From Halostreptopolyspora alba (lineage in GTDB: Bacteria; Actinomycetota; Actinomycetes; Streptosporangiales; Streptosporangiaceae): a DNA stretch of 64,000 nt. Location of the stretch: the NCBI GenBank assembly GCA_003725585.1, contig RJMB01000014.1, forward strand, positions 62,001 to 126,000. Direction: 5' to 3'. Below the pieces are notes generated by a model that was given only the letters and a program-made list of their open reading frames with translations, made no database searches and was not told where the DNA came from. The position numbers and the translations under genes are program-made. This document shows, piece by piece, positions 29,361 to 38,959 of the stretch. The stretch's first letter is position 1, and the number at the start of each line of letters is the position of its first letter.

Positions 29361-30938
29361 ATGGCACACGTCACGACAGGCTCCGCCGAGGCCCCGGCGC
29401 TGGATCCCGCACTGATCGAGAGGCTCACGCGGCGCGTGGCCGGATCCGCCACCGGTCGCACGGTGACGACCACGGCCCCGTTCACCGGTGCCCCCCTCGC
29501 CGAACTTCCCGCCAGTACCTCCGACGATGTCGGGGCGGCGTTCGCGCGTGCGCGCGAGGCACAGCGGGCATGGGCGGCCAGGTCCGTGCGCGAGCGCGCC
29601 GCCCCGTTCCTGCGCTTCCACGACCTGGTGCTCGACCGGCAGAGCGAGATCCTGGACATCATCCAGTGGGAGACCGGAAAGGCCCGGCGGCACGCGTTCG
29701 AGGAGGTCTACGACGCGGCGGCGGGCACGCTGTACTACGCCCGCAACGCCGCGCGCCTGCTGCGTCCCACGCGCAGCCCGGGCGCCATGCCCGTGGCCAC
29801 CCGAACCTACGTGCGCCGGCGGCCCAAGGGCACCGTCAGTGTGATCACCCCCTGGAACTACCCCCTGGCACTGCCGGTCGGCGACGCCGTTCCCGCGCTG
29901 ATCGCGGGCAACGCCGTCGTCGCCAAGCCGGACACCCAGACCTCCCTCACCGCGCTGTGGGCCATCGACCTGGCGATCGAGGCGGGTCTGCCCGAGGACC
30001 TGTGGAACCCGGTGATCGGTGAGCCCGCGGAGGTCGGCGACCCGATGGTGGACGAGGCCGACCACGTCGCGTTCACCGGGTCCTCGGCGGCCGGGGCCGG
30101 GATCGCCCGGCGCGCCTCGGAGCGGCTGATCGGGTGCTCCGCCGAACTCGGGGGCAAGAACCCGATGGTCGTCTGTGAGGACGCCGCCGTGGACTGGACG
30201 GTCGAGGGGGCGATACGCGCCTGCTTCAGCAACGCGGGTCAGCTCTGCATCTCCATGGAGCGGCTCTACGTGCACGACCGCATCCACGACGAGTTCGTGT
30301 CCAGGTTCACCGACGCGGTGCGGAACATGGCGCTCAACGCGAGGTTCGACTTCTCCGCCGACATGGGCTCCCTCACCTACCAGCGGCAGCTCGACCGGGT
30401 CAGCGCGCACGTCGACGACGCCCGTGACAACGGGGCCACGGTCCTGACGGGTGGCCAGCCCCGCCCGGACCTGGGGCCGCTGTTCTACGAGCCGACGGTC
30501 ATGACCGACGTCGGCCCCACCATGGCCGCCTGCTCCGACGAGACGTTCGGCCCGGTCGTGTCGGTCTACCGGTACTCCGACGAGGACGAGGTCATCGAGC
30601 GCTGCAACGACACCGAGTACGGTCTCAACGCCAGTGTCTGGACCCGTGACGTCTCCCGGGGGCGTCGGATCGCCGAACGCATCGACGCCGGAACCGTCAA
30701 CATCAACGAGGGGTACGGAGCCGCCTGGGCCAGCTACGGTGCCCCCATGGGCGGTACGAAGCGTTCCGGGTTGGGGCGCCGGCACGGCGCCGAAGGGCTG
30801 CTGCGCTTCACCGAGTCGCAGTCCATCGCCAGCCAGCACTATGTGGGCCTCGGTGGTACACCGGGAATGAGCGGGGAGACCCTGGCGCGTACGCTCACGC
30901 TCGGCGGTCGGCTGATGAAACGCTTCCGTATCCGCTGA
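29361..30938 (+). CDS. gabD2: Succinate-semialdehyde dehydrogenase (GabD2 type)
   Basis: This is a 525-residue NAD(P)-dependent aldehyde dehydrogenase. The catalytic cysteine is in NAGQLCIS (about Cys296), the general base in ELGGKNPMVV (about Glu262), and TPWNYPLALPVGDAVPALIAGNAVVAKPD is the cofactor-binding region. The sequence (for example the QLDRVSAHVDDARDNGATVLTGG segment and the extended N-terminus) resembles mycobacterial GabD2, which links 2-oxoglutarate-derived or GABA-derived succinic semialdehyde to succinate. Substrate is inferred from this similarity only. It is monocistronic, with a hairpin after the stop. Confidence 0.85.
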   Translation: MAHVTTGSAEAPALDPALIERLTRRVAGSATGRTVTTTAPFTGAPLAELPASTSDDVGAAFARAREAQRAWAARSVRERAAPFLRFHDLVLDRQSEILDIIQWETGKARRHAFEEVYDAAAGTLYYARNAARLLRPTRSPGAMPVATRTYVRRRPKGTVSVITPWNYPLALPVGDAVPALIAGNAVVAKPDTQTSLTALWAIDLAIEAGLPEDLWNPVIGEPAEVGDPMVDEADHVAFTGSSAAGAGIARRASERLIGCSAELGGKNPMVVCEDAAVDWTVEGAIRACFSNAGQLCISMERLYVHDRIHDEFVSRFTDAVRNMALNARFDFSADMGSLTYQRQLDRVSAHVDDARDNGATVLTGGQPRPDLGPLFYEPTVMTDVGPTMAACSDETFGPVVSVYRYSDEDEVIERCNDTEYGLNASVWTRDVSRGRRIAERIDAGTVNINEGYGAAWASYGAPMGGTKRSGLGRRHGAEGLLRFTESQSIASQHYVGLGGTPGMSGETLARTLTLGGRLMKRFRIR

Positions 30939-30953
30939 CGGCCCGGGCCGACG

Positions 30954-30982
30954 GCGTCCGCCCGCTCCGCGCGGGTGGACGC
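30954..30982. terminator. Hairpin after gabD2
   Basis: GCGTCC-G-CCCGC pairs with GCGGG-T-GGACGC (30954-30965 with 30971-30982), 16 bases after the gabD2 stop codon. It separates gabD2 from guaA. Confidence 0.5.
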
Positions 30983-31082
30983 GTCGTGACCCGTTACCGG
31001 GCGTGCCGCTCGGGAGCGGGGTGAGGCCCACGGACGGCATACACTGGACGAACCCAGTCGTCACCCGCGGGAAGGCCCTCAC

Positions 31083-32669
31083 GTGTCCCTTGCCGGCGCT
31101 GCAGACAGCACGTTCGACACCGTCCTCGTCGTGGACTTCGGCGCGCAGTACGCGCAGCTGATCGCGCGAAGGGTGCGCGAGTGCCACGTCCACAGCGAGA
31201 TCGTTCCCTCGACCATGCCCGTCGAGGAGATGCTCGCCAAGGGGCCCAAGGCCATCATTCTGTCCGGCGGGCCCGCGTCGGTCTACACCGAGGGCGCGCC
31301 GCAGGCCCCCCGGGGGCTGTTCGAGACCGGTCTGCCCACGTTCGGCATCTGCTACGGCTTCCAGGCGATGGTGCGGGATCTCGGCGGCACGGTCGCCCGG
31401 ACCGGGAGCAGCGAGTTCGGCCGGACAGCGGCGGAGCTGGGCACCGACAGCGTGCTGTTCTCCGGGCTGCCGGCCGCCCAGTCGGTGTGGATGTCGCACG
31501 GTGACTCGGTCACCGAGCCCCCCGAGGGGTTCCACACCACCGGCAGCACCGCGGGGACCCCGGTCGCCGCGGTCGAGGCCCCCGAGCGCGGGCTGTTCGG
31601 CGTGCAGTTCCACCCCGAGGTGCTGCACACCGAGCACGGCCAGGACGTCATGCGGCGGTTCCTGTACGACGTCGCCGGGTGCCGGCCCACCTGGACGATG
31701 TTGAACATCGTCGAGGAGCAGGTCGAGCGGATCCGCGCCCAGGTGGGCGGCAAGCGCGTCATCTGCGGCCTGAGCGGCGGGGTCGACTCCGCCGTGGCGG
31801 GCGCCCTGGTGCAGCGAGCCGTTGGCGATCAGCTGACCTGCGTCTTCGTTGACCACGGGCTGTTGCGTAGCGGCGAAGCCGAGCAGGTCGAGAAGGACTT
31901 CGTGGCGGCCACGGGCGCGACCCTGAAGGTCGTCGACGCCCAGGACCAGTTCCTGACCGCGCTCGCCGGGGTGCACGACCCCGAGGAGAAGCGCGGCGTC
32001 ATCGGCAGGGAGTTCATCCGGGTCTTCGAACGGGCGGCCCGGGAGGTGGTCGCCGAGAGCGGACGCGCGGGCGAGGAGGTGCGCTACCTGGTCCAGGGCA
32101 CGCTCTACCCCGACGTCGTCGAGTCGGGGGGAGGCAGCGGTACCGCCAACATCAAGTCCCACCACAATGTTGGCGGGCTGCCCGAGGATCTCCGGTTCAC
32201 GCTGGTCGAGCCGCTGCGTGAGCTGTTCAAGGACGAGGTGCGCAAGGTCGGCGAGGAGCTGGGTCTGCCCGCCGAGATGGTGTGGCGGCAGCCGTTCCCC
32301 GGCCCGGGGCTGGCCATCCGGATCATCGGGGATGTCACCCGGGAGAGGCTGGAGGTCCTGCGCGCGGCCGACGCCATCGCCCGCGAGGAGCTGTCGCGCG
32401 CCGGGCTCGACCGCGACATCTGGCAGTGCCCGGTGGTGCTCCTGGCCGACGTCCGCTCGGTCGGGGTGCAGGGCGACGGCCGCAGTTACGGCCATCCGGT
32501 GGTGCTGCGGCCGGTGAGCAGCGAGGACGCCATGACCGCCGACTGGTCGCGGGTTCCCCACGAGGTGTTGGCCACGATCTCCAACCGCATCACCAACGAG
32601 GTACGCGAGATCAACCGGGTCACGCTCGACGTCACCAGCAAACCGCCCGGCACCATCGAGTGGGAGTGA
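31083..32669 (+). CDS. guaA: GMP synthase (glutamine-hydrolysing)
   Basis: GuaA (528 residues, GTG start) aminates XMP to GMP using glutamine and ATP. The class I amidotransferase domain (about 1-200) has the nucleophile in GICYGFQAM (about Cys90) and the FHPEVLHT histidine/glutamate pair. The ATP-pyrophosphatase P-loop is [11 protein letters not shown] (about 231-236), and the C-terminal dimerisation domain ends KPPGTIEWE, contacting XMP. With guaB and guaB3 it completes the GMP branch in this region, though galE, gabD2 and glpD intervene. Confidence 0.97.
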   Translation: MSLAGAADSTFDTVLVVDFGAQYAQLIARRVRECHVHSEIVPSTMPVEEMLAKGPKAIILSGGPASVYTEGAPQAPRGLFETGLPTFGICYGFQAMVRDLGGTVARTGSSEFGRTAAELGTDSVLFSGLPAAQSVWMSHGDSVTEPPEGFHTTGSTAGTPVAAVEAPERGLFGVQFHPEVLHTEHGQDVMRRFLYDVAGCRPTWTMLNIVEEQVERIRAQVGGKRVICGLSGGVDSAVAGALVQRAVGDQLTCVFVDHGLLRSGEAEQVEKDFVAATGATLKVVDAQDQFLTALAGVHDPEEKRGVIGREFIRVFERAAREVVAESGRAGEEVRYLVQGTLYPDVVESGGGSGTANIKSHHNVGGLPEDLRFTLVEPLRELFKDEVRKVGEELGLPAEMVWRQPFPGPGLAIRIIGDVTRERLEVLRAADAIAREELSRAGLDRDIWQCPVVLLADVRSVGVQGDGRSYGHPVVLRPVSSEDAMTADWSRVPHEVLATISNRITNEVREINRVTLDVTSKPPGTIEWE

Positions 32670-33457
32670 GGGCGCGCGGTTCGCGGTGATCCACTCACCC
32701 TCCCAGACCATTAAACCGGATATATCGTTCCAATTCCGGCATATCCTGTGAAGGACCACCGGATCGGATCGCCGGTCGTCGGCCGCGTCGCCCCGAGGGG
32801 CGGATGCGTGGGGATCGGAAGCGTACTGTGGGGCGGGAGTGCCGTGATGGCACCCCCCTGGGAAGCTGTTTAACGCATACGGTATTCTGTCTACGACCGA
32901 ATCGCACGGTTAGCTGGACGAGTGGCGCCCCCGCCACTCCGCCATTCGATCGCCCGCGGGGCGAGGACGACGGAGGACGAGGTGAGCAGCGTTACCGGGT
33001 TCCACGGGGCGCGAACGCGCGAGGCCGCCGCTCTGCATGACACCGTCGCGCCTACCGGCGACACGCGGTCGCCGCAGCCCCCCTTTCGTGCCCGTTCCGG
33101 ACTCCCAGGGGCCCACCCGCCGCGACAGGTGGCGCGCCGGTTACGCGCGGGGACGCGCCTCGCCCACCCGGGAGCGTCCGGGACCGGAACGGTGCCCGCG
33201 GCGTGACTCCGCGTTGACCAGGGGTCCAACCTCGAGGGGTGGCGCGCGACGGATGGACGTGGGCACCGTGCCCCCCGCGCCGCGTGACAGTCGCCACACA
33301 GGGGCGCTTCCGCGGCTGGTCGGCGCTGCCGGTGGGAACACGGAGAACCAGTCGAAGACCCGACCCGGCGAGACCACCATGGTCAGCTAGTCGACGCGCC
33401 GCGACCGGCGGCCGACGACCGAACACAGCCCCGAACCCTATCGCAGGAGGGACCGCC
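32670..33457. other. Long gap between guaA and the first mrp operon
   Basis: About 790 bases without a well-supported gene. It includes an AT-rich dyad patch (GGATAT...ATATCC near 32719-32747) and a small perfect hairpin at 32921-32938 (AGTGGCG-CCCC-CGCCACT). A poorly supported 74-codon frame lies at 32982-33206. No known riboswitch could be recognised. A long mrp leader RNA is possible. Confidence 0.5.
32982..33206 (+). CDS. Doubtful small reading frame
   Basis: GTG 32982 follows GGAGG (32972-32976) with five-base spacing and opens a 74-codon frame ending at TGA 33206. The product (SSVTGFHGARTREAAALHD..., rich in Arg, Pro, Gly and Ala) resembles nothing I know, and its codon third positions are not as GC-biased as real genes here. 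It is listed only because of the ribosome site. Confidence 0.18.
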   Translation: MSSVTGFHGARTREAAALHDTVAPTGDTRSPQPPFRARSGLPGAHPPRQVARRLRAGTRLAHPGASGTGTVPAA

Positions 33458-33478
33458 GTGGGGAAGCTGTCGACGTGA
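33458..33478 (+). CDS. Possible 6-residue leader peptide of mrp operon 1
   Basis: AGGAGGG (33445-33451) with ideal spacing precedes GTG 33458, which opens GTG GGG AAG CTG TCG ACG TGA (MGKLST). This is the strongest ribosome site in the area, yet it drives only six codons. Its stop overlaps the GTG start of a second small frame (33475-33534) that in turn overlaps the mrpA start. Confidence 0.3.
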   Translation: MGKLST

Positions 33479-33534
33479 ACGCAACCGCCGTGTACAAGCC
33501 GATCCGAAAGGTGGTCGACGGTTGGTCCTCTTGA
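33475..33534 (+). CDS. Possible 19-residue leader peptide overlapping mrpA start
   Basis: GTG 33475 to TGA 33534 encodes MNATAVYKPIRKVVDGWSS. The start overlaps the previous mini-frame (GTGA) and its last 13 bases overlap the mrpA frame starting at TTG 33522. The chain of overlaps would couple translation of mrpA to the strong site at 33445. Chance cannot be excluded. Confidence 0.28.
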   Translation: MNATAVYKPIRKVVDGWSS

Positions 33535-36389
33535 TCGTGTTCCTCGGGCTGGCCGCGACCGCCGCGGCCGCACCCCTGCTCGCCAGCTGGCTCGGCCGGG
33601 CCGCCGGATGGCCGCTGGCGGGAGCGTTCGCGGCACTCACCGCCATCGCCGCGACCCAGGTGCCGGACGTCCTCGCCGGCCGGCCAACAGAGTTCGCGTG
33701 GGCCTGGATCCCGTCCGTCGACGCCGCGTTCCGGCTGAGACTCGACGGAATCGGGTTGCTCTTCACCATGCTGGTGCTCGGTATCGGGGCGCTCATCATG
33801 GCCTACTGCGCCCGCTACTTCGCTCCGGAGAGCTCGCAGAGCCGGTTCTACACCCTCATGGGGATATTCGCGGTCGCCATGCTCGGGCTGGTGCTCGCGG
33901 ACGACCTGCTCCTGCTGTTCGTCTTCTGGGAACTCACCAGCATCTGCTCGTTCTTCCTCATCGGCGGCGCGGGCGACAAGGCGGTACGGCCCGCGATGCG
34001 GGCCCTGGTCCTCACCGCCGGCGGCGGTCTCGCCCTCCTCGCGGCGGTCGCGCTGGTGTCCGTGCACGCGGGCACGACACGGCTCAGCGCGATCCTCGCG
34101 GACCTCTCCTGGGCCGGCGACGGCTGGGTGGGGCCCGCGGTCGCCCTCCTGGTGATCATCGCCGCCACCACGAAGTCCGCCCAGGTCCCCTTCCACTTCT
34201 GGCTGCCCGGAGCCATGGCCGCCAGCACCCCGGTGAGCGCCTACCTGCACGCCGCGGCCATGGTGAAGGCCGGGATCTATCTGCTGATGCGGTTCACACC
34301 GGCCTTCCACGACCTGGTGATGTGGAACGCGATCCTCGTCACGGCCGGTCTGGCGACCGCCATCTACGGCGCGCTGCTGGCGTTTCGGCAGAACGACCTC
34401 AAGTCGCTGGCCGCGTACTCCACGGTGAGCCAGCTCGGCTACCTGGTCGCCATCATCGGCGTCGGCACCGAGTACGCGCTGGCCGCGGCGGCGGTGCACA
34501 CCCTGGCGCACGCGCTGTTCAAGGCCACGCTGTTCATGATGGTCGGGGTCATCGACCATCAGGCCGGGACCCGCGACCTGCGCCGACTCGGTGGGCTGCG
34601 CGCCGCCATGCCGGTCAGTGCCGTGGTGACCGGGGTCGCCGCGCTGTCCACCGCGGGAATCCCGCCCCTCCTGGGCTTCTACAGCAAGGAGAAGATCTTC
34701 GCGGGCTTCGTGGACGCCGGGGGGCCGGCCTGGGCCGGGCCGGTGTTCGGCGTGCTCGCGGTCGTCGCGGCCGTGCTGACCTTCGGCTACAGCGCCCGGT
34801 TCTGGTTCGGGGTCTTCGGTGGCCCGTTGTCGGAGCGTACCGACGTGCGCGAGGCGTCCGCCGCCTACCTGCTCTCGCCCGCCGTCACGGGCACGGCGGG
34901 GGTGGTGCTCGGGTTCGGCGTGGCCACGCTGGCGCCCTACGCCAGCAGGGTCGTGGCCGACGCCGGGTTCCCGGGCCACGAGGTCGACATCCACCTCGTC
35001 CCAACGGGGCTCACCATCGACGTCGTCATGTCGCTGGTGGCGATCGCCCTCGGGATCGCGCTGCACCTGGGGCGGGGCCGCGTCGACGCGGTACTCGACC
35101 GGGTGCGTGCGCCGTTCACCGGGGACGGCGTGTTCGACCGGCTCCTGGACGGCTCCATCCGCGCCGGCCACGGAACCGGCGGCCTCACGCGCACGTTCAG
35201 CCCCGCGGCGCACCTGCCCGCCGCGATCGTTCTTCTCGGGGCGCTCGCGGTCGCGGCGTTGTGGGGGGGAACCCCGGTGGCTCCCCCGATGGACGGGCTC
35301 ACCCGCCCCTCCGACTGGCTCGTCGTGGCCTGCGTCGCCGTGGGAGTGCTCGCGGCCGCCGTGGTCACCTCCCGGATCGCCGCCGTCGTCCTTCTCGGTG
35401 TGGTCGGCGCCCTCATGGGGATCTGGTTCCTGCTTCTCGGCGCGGTCGACGTCGCGCTGACCCAACTGGTGGTCGAGGTACTGACCGTCGTCGTCATGGT
35501 GCTCGTGCTGCGCCGCCTCCCGCTCCGGTTCCACCCCACCGGCGTCGCGCGGCGCGGCCTGGCGGCGGTACTCGCGCTCGGCGCGGGGGCGTTGACGGCC
35601 GTCGGCACCCTGGCCCTGACGAACCGTCGTGAGCTCTCCGCGGTCAGCGAGTGGCTGATGACCAACTCCTACGAGGAGACGGGCGGGGTCAACGTGGTCA
35701 ACACGATCCTGGTCGACTTCCGTGCCCTGGACACCCTGGGCGAGGTCACCGTCGTCGGCCTCGCCGCCCTGGGTATCGTCGCGCTCCTGGACACCACCCG
35801 CCTGACGGGCATCCCACCCTCGGAGTTTTCCCTGGGCACCGGCCCCGAGGAGAACGTCGACGACAACGCGATCGTCGTCCGTACGGTGGCCCGCATCATG
35901 GCCCCGGCCATCGTGCTGCTCTCGTTGTACATGCTGTTCCGCGGGCACAACGACCACGGGGGCGGGTTCATCGGCGCCCTCGTCGCCGGTGCGGGGCTCG
36001 CTCTGGCGCACGTGGCGGCGGCCAACCCCAGGAAGTCCCCGATACGCGCGCTGCCCTATGTCCCGATCATCGCCGGTGGTCTCATGATCGCCCTGGTCAC
36101 CGGCCTACTGGGGTACCTCGACGGGGGATTTTTGCGACCCCTCCACCTCGATGTCGGCTCCCTGCACCTCTCCTCCGCGGTCGTGTTCGACGTGGGTGTG
36201 TACCTCATCGTGGTCGGTGCCGTGATCGCCGCGCTGCACCGGATGTCCATCGCGCCCCTGCTGGAGCGGGACACCATGGCCCACACCCCGAAGGAGGAGC
36301 GGCCACCCGACGACGAAGACGAAGACACCGAGTCCCCCATGGTCGCCGCGACGAGCGGGGGCCGCGACGCTGAGGAGGGTGAGCTGTGA
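33522..36389 (+). CDS. mrpA: Mrp antiporter subunit A fused to B (operon 1)
   Basis: This is a 955-residue multi-spanning membrane protein, the MrpA subunit with MrpB fused at its C-terminus, as usual in many actinobacteria. The ND5-like antiporter core (about 1-480) contains FVFWELTSICSFFLIG, TTKSAQVPFHFWLPGAMAASTPVSAYLHAAAMVKAGIYLL and HALFKATLFMMVGVIDH, the proton-path motifs shared with complex I. The MrpB part (about 790-905) contains MLFRGHNDHGGGFIGALVAGAGLALAH. The Mrp complex exchanges Na+ or K+ for H+ across the membrane and serves pH and salt homeostasis. The start is TTG 33522, behind AAAGGTGG. It overlaps mrpC by four bases. Confidence 0.93.
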   Translation: MVLLIVFLGLAATAAAAPLLASWLGRAAGWPLAGAFAALTAIAATQVPDVLAGRPTEFAWAWIPSVDAAFRLRLDGIGLLFTMLVLGIGALIMAYCARYFAPESSQSRFYTLMGIFAVAMLGLVLADDLLLLFVFWELTSICSFFLIGGAGDKAVRPAMRALVLTAGGGLALLAAVALVSVHAGTTRLSAILADLSWAGDGWVGPAVALLVIIAATTKSAQVPFHFWLPGAMAASTPVSAYLHAAAMVKAGIYLLMRFTPAFHDLVMWNAILVTAGLATAIYGALLAFRQNDLKSLAAYSTVSQLGYLVAIIGVGTEYALAAAAVHTLAHALFKATLFMMVGVIDHQAGTRDLRRLGGLRAAMPVSAVVTGVAALSTAGIPPLLGFYSKEKIFAGFVDAGGPAWAGPVFGVLAVVAAVLTFGYSARFWFGVFGGPLSERTDVREASAAYLLSPAVTGTAGVVLGFGVATLAPYASRVVADAGFPGHEVDIHLVPTGLTIDVVMSLVAIALGIALHLGRGRVDAVLDRVRAPFTGDGVFDRLLDGSIRAGHGTGGLTRTFSPAAHLPAAIVLLGALAVAALWGGTPVAPPMDGLTRPSDWLVVACVAVGVLAAAVVTSRIAAVVLLGVVGALMGIWFLLLGAVDVALTQLVVEVLTVVVMVLVLRRLPLRFHPTGVARRGLAAVLALGAGALTAVGTLALTNRRELSAVSEWLMTNSYEETGGVNVVNTILVDFRALDTLGEVTVVGLAALGIVALLDTTRLTGIPPSEFSLGTGPEENVDDNAIVVRTVARIMAPAIVLLSLYMLFRGHNDHGGGFIGALVAGAGLALAHVAAANPRKSPIRALPYVPIIAGGLMIALVTGLLGYLDGGFLRPLHLDVGSLHLSSAVVFDVGVYLIVVGAVIAALHRMSIAPLLERDTMAHTPKEERPPDDEDEDTESPMVAATSGGRDAEEGEL

Positions 36390-36697
36390 GCGCCGCGATC
36401 CTTGCCGGGGTCCTCGTTGCCGGGGGGGTCTACCTCATCCTGCAACGGGGCCTGATCCGCATGGCCCTCGGGCTGATCCTGCTCGGTCACGCCGCGAACG
36501 TGGTGCTGCTGGCCTCGGGCGGGCTGTACCGGCGTGAGGCCTCCGTCATCGAGCAGATCGCCGCCGTGCGGGCGGCGGCCGACCCGCTCCCGCAGGCGTT
36601 CGTGCTGACCGCGATCGTCATCACGTTCGGGGTGACGGTCTATCTCGTGGCGCTGGCCGGGTCCGGTTCCGGAGACGACACCGAGGAGAGCACGTGA
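36386..36697 (+). CDS. mrpC: Mrp antiporter subunit C (operon 1)
   Basis: MrpC (103 residues, GTG start in a GTGA overlap) is a NuoK-like small membrane subunit with three predicted helices. ILAGVLVAGGVYLILQRGLIRMALGLILLGHAANVVLLASGG is the family signature and PLPQAFVLTAIVITFGVTVYLVAL the third helix. It overlaps mrpD by four bases. It works only within the Mrp complex. Confidence 0.95.
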   Translation: MSAAILAGVLVAGGVYLILQRGLIRMALGLILLGHAANVVLLASGGLYRREASVIEQIAAVRAAADPLPQAFVLTAIVITFGVTVYLVALAGSGSGDDTEEST

Positions 36698-38280
36698 TCG
36701 CCAACGCCCTTCCCCTCGTCCTCGCCGGGCCACTCGTGGCGGCCGCGGTGCTGATGGTCACGCGCCGCCCGCTCTGGGCGCGCCGCGCCGTGCTCGTCGG
36801 CACGCTCGGCGCCACACTGGCCTACGGCGTCACCCTGGTGGCGGCCACGTACGGCGGGACGGTGCTCGTCGCCGACATCGGGCTGTGGCCCGGCGGGATC
36901 GCCATCCCCTTCGTCGCCGACATGTTCAGCGCGCTGCTGGTGGCGGCGACCGCGTTGCTGACGCTGGTCTGTGTCGTGTTCGGCATCGTGGCCGGGGAGG
37001 ACCAGCAACACTACTTCGCTCCGTTCGTGCTGGCGCTCTACGGTGGTGTCGCCGGCGCGTTGCTCACGGGGGACCTGTTCAACCTGTTCGTGTGCGTCGA
37101 GGTGATGCTGCTCCCGTCGTACGTGCTGATCAGCATGTTCGGTGGGGAGAACCGGCTGCGCGCGGGGCGTATCTACATCACCTACAACCTGTTGGCCTCG
37201 GCGGTCTTCCTGTTCGGGGTCGCGTTCGTGTACGGCGTGGTCGGGACGGTGAACCTCGCCGAGCTCGCCGGTGCCGCCAAGGAGTCCACGGCGGTCGCTG
37301 TGGCCATCGGGGTGGTACTCGTCGCGTTGGCCATGAAGTCCGGCGTGGTCCCGGTGCACGGGTGGCTGCCGCGCACCTACCCCGAGACGTCACCGACCGT
37401 CGCGGCGATCTTCTCCGGGCTGCACACCAAGGTGGGCATCTACGCGATCTATCGCGTGTACTCCCTGGTGTTCGACGGCGACCAGCGGTTCCTCGGCTTC
37501 GCGGTGCTGTTCATGTGCGTCACGATGGCCTTCGGCGCGCTGAGCGCGGTCGGCGAGGACACGATCCGCTCGGTGCTGGCCTTCAACATGATCAGCGGAA
37601 TCGGTTACATCCTGCTGGGGGTCGCCCTGTTCGGCCCGCTGGGTCTGGCCGCGGGCATCTTCTACCTGCTGCACCACATGGTCGTGAAGACCTCGTTGTT
37701 CCTGTCGGCGGGCGCGGTCGAGGTCAGGTACGGCACCCAGCGGCTCGACCAGCTCGGCGGGCTGGCACGCAAGGAGCCGCTGCTCGCGTTCGCCTTCGTG
37801 GGCGCCGCGCTGTCCCTGATCGGCATGCCCCCGTTCTCCGGGTTCGCGGGCAAGTTCGCGCTGCTACAGGCCACCGTCGCCGAGCACGCCTACCTCGCCG
37901 CGTTCGTCGTGCTCGCCGCGAGCCTGCTCACACTGCTGTCCATGAACCGGGTGTGGAACAGCGTGTTCTGGGGGCCGGTGCGGCGTGAGCCCGTGGACGC
38001 CACGCGGGACGCCGTCGACGCCCCCGCTGATGACGACGCGACCGGTACCGCGCACACCAACAACGGCGCGGTGGGTACCGTGGCCCGCCGTAGGACACAC
38101 GCCAAGGCGGCCAGCCCGCTCACGCACGTCAGCCCGGCGCTCGTCGCGCCGGCCGTGGTCCTCACGCTCGTTTCGCTGGGCATCGGCCTGGGAGCCGAGG
38201 GCCTGTTGACCCTGACGCAGCAGGCCGCGGCCGGTCTGCTCGATACGTCCAGCTACGTGGAGGCGGTGATGCGGGAGTGA
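36694..38280 (+). CDS. mrpD: Mrp antiporter subunit D (operon 1)
   Basis: MrpD (528 residues) is the second large ND2/ND4-like antiporter subunit with about 14 membrane helices. LLTGDLFNLFVCVEVMLLPSYVLISMFGG carries the conserved membrane glutamate, and MKSGVVPVHGWLPRTYPETSPTVAAIFSGLHTKVGIYAIYR the lysine-containing helices. Compared with the second copy (at 47019) it has an extra hydrophilic insert at about 428-470, with Asp/Ala/Thr-rich sequence. It overlaps mrpE by four bases. Confidence 0.95.
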   Translation: MIANALPLVLAGPLVAAAVLMVTRRPLWARRAVLVGTLGATLAYGVTLVAATYGGTVLVADIGLWPGGIAIPFVADMFSALLVAATALLTLVCVVFGIVAGEDQQHYFAPFVLALYGGVAGALLTGDLFNLFVCVEVMLLPSYVLISMFGGENRLRAGRIYITYNLLASAVFLFGVAFVYGVVGTVNLAELAGAAKESTAVAVAIGVVLVALAMKSGVVPVHGWLPRTYPETSPTVAAIFSGLHTKVGIYAIYRVYSLVFDGDQRFLGFAVLFMCVTMAFGALSAVGEDTIRSVLAFNMISGIGYILLGVALFGPLGLAAGIFYLLHHMVVKTSLFLSAGAVEVRYGTQRLDQLGGLARKEPLLAFAFVGAALSLIGMPPFSGFAGKFALLQATVAEHAYLAAFVVLAASLLTLLSMNRVWNSVFWGPVRREPVDATRDAVDAPADDDATGTAHTNNGAVGTVARRRTHAKAASPLTHVSPALVAPAVVLTLVSLGIGLGAEGLLTLTQQAAAGLLDTSSYVEAVMRE

Positions 38281-38693
38281 ACTCCCTGATCTGGCGGTAT
38301 GTGACCTGGGTCGGGCGGGTCTGCTACTTCTATGGCTACTTCGCCATGGAGCTGGGGCTCTCCTGCTTCGACGTCGCGCGAGACGTCATTCTCGTGCGAC
38401 GCAGCCGGTTCTGCGCGGGGATCCTGAAGTTCCCGCTCCGTTGCCGGACGGAGTTCGAGATCACGATGATGAGCAACGTGATCACCCTGACCCCGGGGAC
38501 ACTCACCCTCGCGGTGGAGTCGACACCGCCGACGCTCTACATCCACTGCATGTACGCGCGCGACCGGGAGAAGGCCCTGGAGAGTCTGCGCAGGTTCGAG
38601 TCGGTGCTGCTGGGCGCCACGAGGATCGACGGTGCGGTCCCCGAGTCCGTCGAGGCGGCCGGGCACGCGGCACCGGGGGGAGGTGACCGGTGA
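38277..38693 (+). CDS. mrpE: Mrp antiporter subunit E (operon 1)
   Basis: MrpE (138 residues) is a small membrane-anchored subunit. One or two N-terminal hydrophobic segments (VGRVCYFYGYFAMELGLSCFDVARDVI) are followed by the cytoplasmic domain signature GILKFPLRCRTEFEITMMSNVITLTPGTLTLAVE and PTLYIHCMY. It overlaps both neighbours by four bases. Confidence 0.93.
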   Translation: MNSLIWRYVTWVGRVCYFYGYFAMELGLSCFDVARDVILVRRSRFCAGILKFPLRCRTEFEITMMSNVITLTPGTLTLAVESTPPTLYIHCMYARDREKALESLRRFESVLLGATRIDGAVPESVEAAGHAAPGGGDR

Positions 38694-38959
38694 CCCTGAT
38701 CGACATCCCGATCGTCGCGCTCGGCCTGGTGGTCGTCATGGTCGCCGTCCGCATGTTCGTCGGCCCCTCCCGGGCGGACCGGGCGGCAGCCGCCGACCTG
38801 GGGTTCTTCTGCTTCATCGCGCTGGCCGCCCTGTTCGGCGTCCGGACGGACCTGCCGGGGGTGTTCGACGTGATCCTGATCGCCACCCTGACCGGGTTCG
38901 TCGGGACCCTCTGGATGGCCAGGCTGATCAGCCGAACGAATGGGAGCGAGAATGCCTGA
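38690..38959 (+). CDS. mrpF: Mrp antiporter subunit F (operon 1)
   Basis: MrpF (89 residues, GTG start) has three membrane helices. RMFVGPSRADRAAAADLGFFCFIALAALFGVRTDLPGVFDVILIATLTGFVGTLWMARL matches the PhaF/MnhF family, including the conserved RAAAAD helix. It is positioned between E and G as in other group I mrp operons. Confidence 0.94.
   Translation: MTLIDIPIVALGLVVVMVAVRMFVGPSRADRAAAADLGFFCFIALAALFGVRTDLPGVFDVILIATLTGFVGTLWMARLISRTNGSENA

Noticed and set aside
29328..32759. A 1143-codon antisense frame across gabD2 and guaA
   Set aside because: It is opposite two highly conserved genes and has low-complexity composition and no motifs, a typical antisense artefact of GC-rich coding DNA.
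33290..33390. GGTGGGAA...CCAGTC pattern reminiscent of a cobalamin riboswitch before mrpA
   Set aside because: The conserved boxes are not in the right order or spacing, and B12 control of Mrp has no rationale.
33438..36011. An 857-codon antisense frame opposite mrpA of operon 1
   Set aside because: Hydrophilic His/Gly/Arg-rich shadow of a membrane-protein gene, with no independent support.
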